Origin: Ananas comosus
Lineage: Eukaryota; Streptophyta; Magnoliopsida; Poales; Bromeliaceae
Direction: 5' to 3'
Length of the DNA: 64,000 nt
Assembly: GCF_001540865.1 (NCBI RefSeq)
Contig: NC_033631.1
Location: 2,669,935-2,733,934, forward strand
Made by a program: the position numbers and the translations under genes. The notes below the pieces were generated by a model. It was not told where the DNA came from, made no database searches, and saw only the letters and a list, made by a program, of their open reading frames with translations. Of the stretch, positions 56,473 to 64,000 are shown piece by piece. Within the stretch, counting starts at the first letter, position 1, and the number at the start of each line of letters is the position of its first letter.

Positions 56473-57444
56473 TTAAAGTACTTGTTTTCGCTCTATAATT
56501 CGTTTTACATCGAATATATTTTTTTATTTTGTTAAAAATATAAAAATATATAAACCGGCAGATTTTTTTTGAGTCGCAATTTGCAGACTCCGCCCAATTT
56601 AGAGAACGTCCCTAAGCATGGTTAGATTAGACTAACCTGTGCGTACGATTGCATGTGGGGGGGCCTGCCTCTGTTGAACTTGCATGGACCTCCCGAGTCC
56701 GCCCGTGTCAGGCCCGCATAGCCCGAATGCACCGGGCCTTCTGTAGCACCTCGCATAAAGGCTGTAAGGGCCTACTCACAATGAGCCTGCAGATGGAGGG
56801 GTCCACTAGATTTGGGCCTATGGGCGTTGGGACGGGGGCAGCCGGCCATATGGGCCGAGCAAAGCCTTCAAGCCCAACCCGTGGGCTTGCAATTTGGGCT
56901 TGAAATTTCTGTTTATTTAAAATAAATAAAAAAGGTAGATGTTGGTAGTAGGATTTGAACCCTCAACCTTACCTTTACACTAGCTTCATCTAACCATTAG
57001 GATCAATGTTGCTTCTATAATATTGTGTGCCACTAATATATATATTGTTTTTTGCTGATATGATATGATTGTTTCACAAATTGCATAGCTCTTATCCGTC
57101 TTGACTAACATGTGCTTATGAAATTTATGCATGTCTTTCATTTAATATATGCAATTGTTATTATTATATATTATTTCTTGCTATGATGGTACTTTGAAAG
57201 TTGCAATGTGTTATTTTGATTAAATTGCATAATATTCATCATTTATTTTGTGATGTGGATTTATTCTTGATTAATTTGATATATTATTTTTTATCTGCAT
57301 TGGATAAGATGATTATTAGTCTTTTTCAAAGGCGAAATTTTCAATTTGAAGATGCAGTGAGAAATTATATTATCAAATTGAATTGAGAATAAGATTTGGA
57401 TATTTGTGCCTAATTTAAAATTATGTGCATTATTGTAGTGATAA
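56473..57444 (+). other. Copia leader, no gene
   Basis: Non-coding leader with a GGGCC-rich stretch (56650-56900) followed by a block with TAGGATTTGAACCCTCAACC (56952-56971), whose reverse complement resembles a polymerase III B box. I would not call a tRNA or SINE on that alone. Confidence 0.45.
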
Positions 57445-58330
57445 ATGGCTTCCAAAAATCTTTCTATCGCGGATTTGTTAAATCAAGATAGGCTTGATGG
57501 AACGAACTATGACATGTGGCATAGAAAAATTCAATATCTCCTTAATGAGAAAGGGATACTTAGCCATTTAACCAACAGTATGGTTCAGCCTGAAGAGGCC
57601 ACGACGGCCCAGCACCGTCGCGATTTACAAGCCATAAACGAGTGGCTGAGAAAGATCGAAGTGCACGATATACCATGTTGAGCTGTATGCACGATGATTT
57701 GATCAAAGAATTTGAAAATTATGAGACTGCTAAAAATATGTGGGAGCAGCTCAAAGTGAAAATGGGGCACGGTCGACCACAAGACTTCGTTCCTTGAATC
57801 TCAAATTCAATCAATACATGTTAGACCGAAGCATTCTATGGCAGAGCACTTAAGGGTGATGCTGCTATGATAGAGAACTTAAAGCAACCGGTGCGAGCTC
57901 ACTGACGAACAACAGGTTCAATCAGTTATAAGGTCCTTACCAGATTCATCTTGGGATCAAATCAAGATTGTGCTGACTCATAATGAAGTATTAAGACCTT
58001 CAACGATATATTTCGACATCTTGATTGGAAGCGGAGCGCAGAGAGGCGAACCGTGCCAATGCACTCGCTTGCCCACGGTGGACAGCGCAAGAGGCAAGTG
58101 GCCTAAGCACAAGCGCCGAAATGGAGAAAATAAATATGCAAAGACTGGAAACCGTGCGCCCAATTGAGGCGGAATTGAGAAGCGCCGCAAAGGCAGGCGC
58201 GGAAAGAAAAATTTAATAAAGTGAAATGCTATAACTGTGAAAATATGGGACACTTCGCTCGTGATTGCACTGAGCCGAAGAAGGTAAATCCCAATCCTGA
58301 CTCTTTTATTTATGTATGCTCGCACATTTT
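57445..58330 (+). pseudogene. copia gag
   Basis: Starts MASKNLSIADLLNQDRLDG, then NYDMWHRKIQYLL, the usual copia gag opening. Frame changes follow 57680. The zinc knuckle CYNCENMGHFARDC at about 58224-58270 (CX2CX4HX4C) is in a different frame from the start. Confidence 0.85.
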
Positions 58331-60918
58331 TGTTGCTCACGCCTCTTCTGATTGGATTGTAGACACAGGAGCAACAAAGCATGTAACGAGAGATCGAGCA
58401 GGATATGTGGATTATCGTCGAGTGTCTGCTGGCAGCCATTATATCATAATGGAAAACGGCACTGAGAAGAAGTCCTTGAATTGTCGCATACCAACTTTAG
58501 ATTGCACAATGGTCGTTATTTGATATTACACGATGTGCTGTATGCACCGAACATCCATGTAATCTACTTCAGTTTTAGCGTTACTTAGATTAGGTTTTTC
58601 TTTTCAATTACGGATACTCAGTTAGGATATTTATTTGGGCAAGGACTTTTATGGTAATGGTTGTTTAAAGAATGATTTCTTTGTCTTAGATTTGGACTTG
58701 AATTTTATTAACAATAATAATAATTCTGCTTTATTAGTTTCTTCTGATATTGTGTCTGATTCTATCAAATGGCATGCGAGATTGGGTCACATTGGACAAG
58801 ACAGAATGGCTCGACTAGCTAGAGAAGGCCTGTTGGGGTCACTCGCTAAGCTTAGCTTACCTCATTGTGAACCATGTTTAACAGGAAAAGCCTGCAGAAA
58901 GCTTTTTGGTAAGGCACGTAGAGCAACTCATTCATTGGAGCTAGTTCATTCAGACATATGCGGACCTATGAATGTGAGAGCACGTCATGGCGCGTACTAT
59001 TTCCTCACTTTCATTGATGACTACTCCCGTTATAGTTCGGTATATCTGTTGTCTCACCGTTCAGAAGCTTTAGATTATTTTAAACGCTTTTTAGTGGAGG
59101 TTGAGAACCAAACAGAAAGAACTCTAAAAGTTCTACGTACTGATAGAGGACGAGAGTATTTATCACACCAGTTCAGGAAACTATGTGAGGAAAAGGGAAT
59201 ACGCAGACAGTTAACTATTCCCGGTACTCCGCAACAAAATGGTGTTGCAGAGAGGAGGAATAGGACTCTTTTGGAAATGGTTAGGTCTATGATGGCGTAA
59301 GCCAACCTCCTAATTAGTTTTTGGGGTGATGCATTGTTGACTGCTGCCTATATACTTAACCGAGTGCCCTCTAAGTCAGTTCCTTCAACTCCCTATGAGC
59401 TATGGCATGGTATAAAGCCAAATTTGGAAGGCTTACGATCATGGGGATCGGCAGGATATGTGCATAATACTTCTCATAAATATGAAAAGTTAGGCCCTAG
59501 AACAAATAAACAAATTTTTATTAGATATTCTGATTGCTCGAAAGGCTATGTGATGTATGGCAAGCATCCTGATGGAGGAATGACTGAGATAGAGTCGCGC
59601 GATGTGGATTTTCTTGAGAATGATTTTCCAAGCATTGGTGAGATTAAAAAGGACCTTGCACTATACGAGTTGCAAGAACCTAATGGAAATGTCCCATTGT
59701 TAGGCGAGAATGAGGCACTGAGGCCACATGAAGAAATAGCCCAAAACAGTGGGAGTGATCCTATGGTCAGTGGGAGTGTGCCGATTGACCATGGCTCACA
59801 AAGTCCATCATTACGAAGAATTAAACGTAGAGGTGTTCCCCGTCGACGAATTGAGATCGAAGGGGAATCGTTCATGTGTGCTTCTATGGATGTTGATGAG
59901 CCGGCTTCTTATGCTGAAGCTTTGAATTCACCAGTTTGTGATAAATGGCTAGCTGTTATGGAGGATGAGATGAGTTCTATGGCTAGGAATAATGTGTGGG
60001 AGTTAGTTGATCTTCCGTCTGGACGCAAAACTATTGGAAATAAATAGATTTTTAAAATAAAACGTAAGGCGGATGGATCAATTGACAAATATAAGGCCCG
60101 ATTAGTGGTGAAAGGATACACCCAAAAGGAGGGAGTAGACTATGAAGAGACATTCTCCCCAGTGGTGAGGTTTGTCTCAATTCTCCTGATTCTGGCTATC
60201 GTCGTACATTTGGATTTGGAACTGTTCCAAATGGATGTGAAGACTGCATTTCTCAATGGAGAACTAGACGAGGAGATTTTTATGAATCAACCTCCTGGTT
60301 TTATAGCCGAAGGACAAGAGCGCAAAGTGTGCCGCTTAAAACGTTCCATTTACGGCTTGAAACAATCGTTTAGGCAATGGTATCAACGTTTTCATAGAGC
60401 AATTATTTCAATAGGCTTTGTGATGATCGAAGAAGACCATTGCGTGTACGTTAAAAGGGAAGAAAAGAGTTTTCTTATCCTTTCATTATATGTAGACGAT
60501 ATCTTGTTGGCCGGAAATAATATGGAGTTAATTATCATCACACAGGAGTGGTTGTCCTCTACTTTTGAGATGAAGGACATGGGACAAGCGGATTATGTAT
60601 TGGGAGTTGAGATCCATAGGGATCGATCTCGAAAATTCTTAAGTTTGTCGCAAGAAACTTACATCAAAAGAATTTTGGAGCGATTCCGAATGCATAATTC
60701 GAAACCGATTGACACTCCCATGGAAAAGGATCATTATCTTAGCCTTGAACAGTGCCCTAAAACAGAAGAAGGGAGAAAGCAGATGGAAAAGTCCCATATG
60801 CGAGTGTTGTTGGCAGCTTGATGTATGCAATGATATGATAGCAAATTCTTTTACCAAACCCCTTGTTAGAAATGTTTTTTATAAACATGTTAGAGGATTG
60901 GGTTTGTGTAGGACTTGA
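58331..60918 (+). pseudogene. copia pol (protease, integrase, reverse transcriptase; RNase H deleted)
   Basis: Protease WIVDTGATKHVT at ~58350; integrase with WHARLGHIGQDRM, CEPCLTGK and the DDE core (DICGPM, FIDDYSR, QQNGVAERRN) at 58760-59270; reverse transcriptase with FQMDVKTAFLNGEL and YVDDILLAGNN at 60110-60820. Breaks: TAA at 59298, TAG near 60045, frameshifts near 58445 and 60790. At about 60835 the reading SLMYAM jumps to IANSFTKPL, so most of RNase H is missing. Confidence 0.88.
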
Positions 60919-61980
60919 CTTTTATCTTGCATTAATAATTTTGCTAATAAATTTTTTGAAATTATTTTTTCATTTATATACATGTTTATTAAATTTTAAA
61001 TTAGTGCACACTATCCTTGTGAGAATGAATGTCACCAGGTCTTTGATCAGCCCTCTCACACGGGTGATCGCCCTGTTGCTAGGAGAGCGAGCAGGATGAG
61101 ACAAATAAGATCACATAAATGCAGTTAGTAATGCAGGTGATCCACTTTGCGCTACAAGAGCTGGCGAGTGTTTAAATCTTGAATGTCGCCTTAGATGAGC
61201 TAAGATGAGACTGTACGAAGTCGACAGTAGAGATGGTCCACGACTCTACTCGGCCTGTATGAAGCCGAATGTAAAGAAGACACTATGTGGGTGACTGTCT
61301 TGAGGTTTGTTGTCTTGAGTTACAACAAAACCGGCATTCGTATGGTGTTTTGAGTGTGACATGTCCTTAGAGGTAGCTCCACCATAGCATACATTCATAC
61401 CGTATGTGCAAGATCGATCACTATGTTTTAGAGAGTGACGAAATTGATTCCCGTTTCGTCGCTGTGTGAGCTTTCGTACCCTTTGGGACTTAGAACCATG
61501 TTTTGAAGTGGATACTTGATGATGCTACTTTAGCATGATATCCAAGGGCCATGATTGATTCGGTCTAGCGTAACATGTCTAGGAAAGTAGTCAAGTTGAA
61601 ATGGATTGACATAAGGCATCTAAGGAAAAATCATTTGATAATACACCTATGATGTCACGCCCAGGGACCCGGCATAGGCCCGCCCGGTGCGCGCCCAGAC
61701 CCGCCATATGTCTACACATATAAGGCGTCTACACAAAAGCGGAAGAGTAAAGCATGAGAAGATCTACAACTAGAGATATCAGAGCAAGTATATAGCTAGG
61801 TTCTAACATCAGGTAGAATCAAGAGAAAATCATACTACTAAAGCATAAAGTAAGCTGATACATCATAAATCCCAAGATACAAAAATAGGGTGGTCACTAC
61901 AACCAGGTACAAAACTCTCACAACCTCTCCAAAAGAAAACAAAAGAGAGGTGGGCCACCTATCACCAAGTCCCTCGATAG

Positions 61981-62036
61981 CTAACTCGAGGCGAAACCTT
62001 TCCCGCGATCCCGAGTCTCTCCCGGAGTGGAAGGCT
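61981..62036 (-). CDS. LTR mini-exon (…DRGKGFASS stop), edge LTR
   Basis: After TCTTCTTTCAG on the minus strand and two bases, it reads PSTPGETRDRGKGFASS and TAG. Length 56 (2 modulo 3). Versus 13027-13079 there is one codon insertion and many third-position changes. A CCATAG/GTGAGT donor at 63722/63721 would join it in frame. Function unknown. Confidence 0.5.
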
Positions 62037-62060
62037 CTGAAAGAAGACATAAAACAGGGG

Positions 62061-62094
62061 GCGTGAGAACTATAAATTATAGTTCCCAGTGGGC
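62061..62094 (-). other. Conserved LTR hairpin (edge LTR)
   Basis: Minus strand CCCACTGGGAACTATAATTT followed by ATAGTTCTCACGCC; arms GAACTATAA/TTATAGTTC pair. It lies about 20 bases before the acceptor CAG. Confidence 0.55.
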
Positions 62095-64000
62095 AATTAC
62101 TGACCTGCACCAAATTGCACCAGTAGGCCCAAAACAAGCAGATAATGATAACAGGAAATATCAACAGTAATTGAAGCATGAAATTAAAATACTACTCTAC
62201 TATGCCACAAGTATTCTGAATGTCAACATAGAGTACATCTACTCTACATGATCCAATATGCCCAAAACTTAAACAATGTATCCTGATGCAACAAGTAATG
62301 CTATAAAGTGTGATATATATTCCAGAGCCCACTACATATCTAGTATGTACTATCATGGCAGCAAGGTGTACTACAATGCAATAAGCGATAATGTCAAGTA
62401 CACTAAATATCCCAAAAGTCCAACCCTATGCCATAGCATGTCAAGAAAATCCAACTACTATAACCTATCTAGTAGTGATTGTCAACTTGTTGTTTAGTAT
62501 TCTAGTTCAATCTCATTCAGGATCTACACGGGTGTAGTCCGGCTTGTGCCGCCTAAGTGCCTGTGGTAGCCCAACATTTCTGCTCTTGGAATGTGTCTGT
62601 CCCACTCGACCCCGTAGGCTTCTCAATACCGCACGAGCGAGCATATGTCGCGTAGGCTAACTCCGGAGTGCCGGCTTGTGGGGAGCGACCCTCACAAGCA
62701 TGTGCGAATGAGCACAAATGGCAAGCAAGCATGGTCAAAACCTCAATAGTCCAATCGTCATGTCTCCAACATGGAAATGCAACTCAACAGTCATCATGTC
62801 TCTAACATGGAAATGCACACTAGCAACCCCAGTGTCTAGTCTATGCCTCAAGTGAAGGTTTAACCGTTCGATAATTCAATGTCAATGACCTTAGCTTTAC
62901 TAAGTCCAAATCTCAAGGTGAAGTTCCCACATTCACTATGTTTAGTGACTCTTTATGACACTTAAACATTGCAATAATCTAAGCTCAATTCACATTCTAT
63001 GTCTCTTTATGACGCTAGCTTGTTCTATCAATAATAGATTAATACACATGCTCTCTACGTGCTCTCATATTGCTACATGTATGTTCTTCCCAATGCAGCT
63101 ATCAACTTGGCATAATTCTCATAATAATAACATGCACATGCAATTTGCATATCCATCAAGTCTAATGCCGCTTTATGACATTAGCTTGCTAAATCCATAT
63201 CTAGTCCAAGCCTAATGCCGCTTTATGACATTAGCTTACTATTGGTATACACTCTAGCCTATGTCACTTAATGTCGATATGTCCAACCACGTCAATCATG
63301 CGTTCTAAATCCAAGAGTGTAATCTATATGCCATATGTACCATATGCAACATGATCTCAATCAATTGTAAGAATGCTAACCGTAGGCCCCTAGCCCAACA
63401 TGAAAACTCTCTACTATATAGAGGTCAAATATGCATTGTATATAACATATGCATTTTAAGCATTCTAAAATTCACAAATAATGCATCTAACACAAATATG
63501 CACGCTTTTCAATTTACAACACTTAAACCATCAACAATGAGATTTTCTCATTGTGTGGCTAGGCCAAACCCACCGAACCGTCGTGTAGTCCCTCGCTTTG
63601 CCGAACGGAGTTGTCCACGAGTCTCAAAATACCCTAAAAGTAATGAGCGAAGGGATACACAAGGATTACGAACAACGAATAGGTTAAACATTAACCAACT
63701 CAATGAAAGGGCCAAAACTCACCTATGGTGGTGAAAATCCCTCTCAAGCTCCAAAAAAGAGCTAAATCCCTTCCAATGCAACCTAGATAAAGGTTCTAAT
63801 AAGATCAATTGGGCTTCAAAAGCCTCTAATCAAAAATCCCCAAAACAAACCCTAAATACCCATTTCTAGGGTTTGTATACAAAAATCATGAAAATCATGA
63901 TCAAAAGGGAATTAGTAAGCAACTAACCTCAAGAGAAGCTCCCAATCACCCTAGAAATCAGCTAGGGTTGAGCTCCTACCCTCCAACAAGCTCCAAACAC

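Larger units (their letters stand above)
55913..61652 (+). mobile_element. Ty1/copia retrotransposon, decayed, 3' LTR not seen
   Basis: 5' LTR 55913-56458, primer site TGGTATCAGAGCC from 56460, gag and pol in copia order (protease, integrase, reverse transcriptase), then a long non-coding 3' stretch 60919-61652. The sequence is cut at 61653 by a minus-strand Tekay-like LTR, which probably inserted into it; the rest may lie beyond the window. Confidence 0.85.
61653..64000 (-). mobile_element. Tekay-like LTR, minus strand, runs off the window
   Basis: Starts TGTCACGCCCAGGG and is collinear in reverse with the LTR at 10817-13438: TATAAGGCGTC block, mini-exon, hairpin, and a strongly conserved block around 62600-62740 (reverse of 12540-12660) containing AAGCCGGCACTCCGGAGTT. 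It has its own set of about four CTTTATGAC-x-TAGCTT motifs (62940-63240). Whether it is a solo LTR or the 3' LTR of a full element cannot be seen. Confidence 0.8.

Noticed and set aside
56940..57015. Possible tRNA or SINE with a B-box-like GGTTCAAATCC (minus strand)
   Set aside because: No cloverleaf, no A box at a proper distance and no tail.
1..64000. CRISPR array, bacterial operon or defence system
   Set aside because: No spaced direct-repeat array and no bacterial gene organisation; the window is eukaryotic.

Overview
This is a plant nuclear window. It carries an intron-rich host gene with GT-AG junctions, plant-type CACTA, Ty3/gypsy and Ty1/copia elements, and a (CCCTAAA)n telomere-type tract. 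The long-LTR gypsy element resembles the Tekay/Del group that is abundant in monocots, so I lean towards a monocot, but the species is not established. Three single-N gaps (5327, 30541, 52618) mark draft joins.

Layout. 1-4323: right part of a decayed CACTA (En/Spm) element, with transposase exons on the minus strand and subterminal repeats. 4690-8131: minisatellite, a minus-strand solo LTR (5248-6396, TSD TGTTA) and unresolved sequence. 8137-21305: a nest in which a complete 10.46-kb Tekay-like element (10817-21279, two 2622-bp LTRs, TSD GTAAC) sits 21 bp from the end of an older, related plus-strand LTR. 21901-22450: a decayed TRIM-like element with a telomere-type tract. 22534-52276: the only convincing host gene, a RELCH (KIAA1468)-type LisH/coiled-coil/HEAT-repeat protein in 20 exons, plus strand. 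52600-55900: a duplication/inversion next to an N gap and a LINE remnant. 55913-61652: a decayed Ty1/copia element. 61653-64000: a minus-strand Tekay-like LTR that runs off the window.

The host gene is stretched by insertions. Intron 1 (10 kb) holds foldback elements, microsatellites and a solo LTR. Intron 2 holds an LTR relic with a perfectly bounded 463-bp TRIM inside it. Intron 19 (6.8 kb) holds an antisense chromovirus. Exons 2-20 read through 1117 codons without a break. Exon 1 keeps only its start-codon region and its last ~13 codons, in different frames, so the N-terminal segment is missing from this sequence (real deletion or assembly collapse).

The most unusual signal is inside the Tekay-like LTRs. 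Five LTR copies from four insertions share a hairpin, then a pyrimidine-rich splice-acceptor-like CAG, then a mini-reading frame ending in Asp-(Arg/Gln)-Gly-Lys-Gly-x-x. All copies have length 2 modulo 3, changes concentrated at third codon positions, and a stop at the same place. This looks like a coding terminal exon carried in the LTR. Its upstream exon and its function are not resolved.
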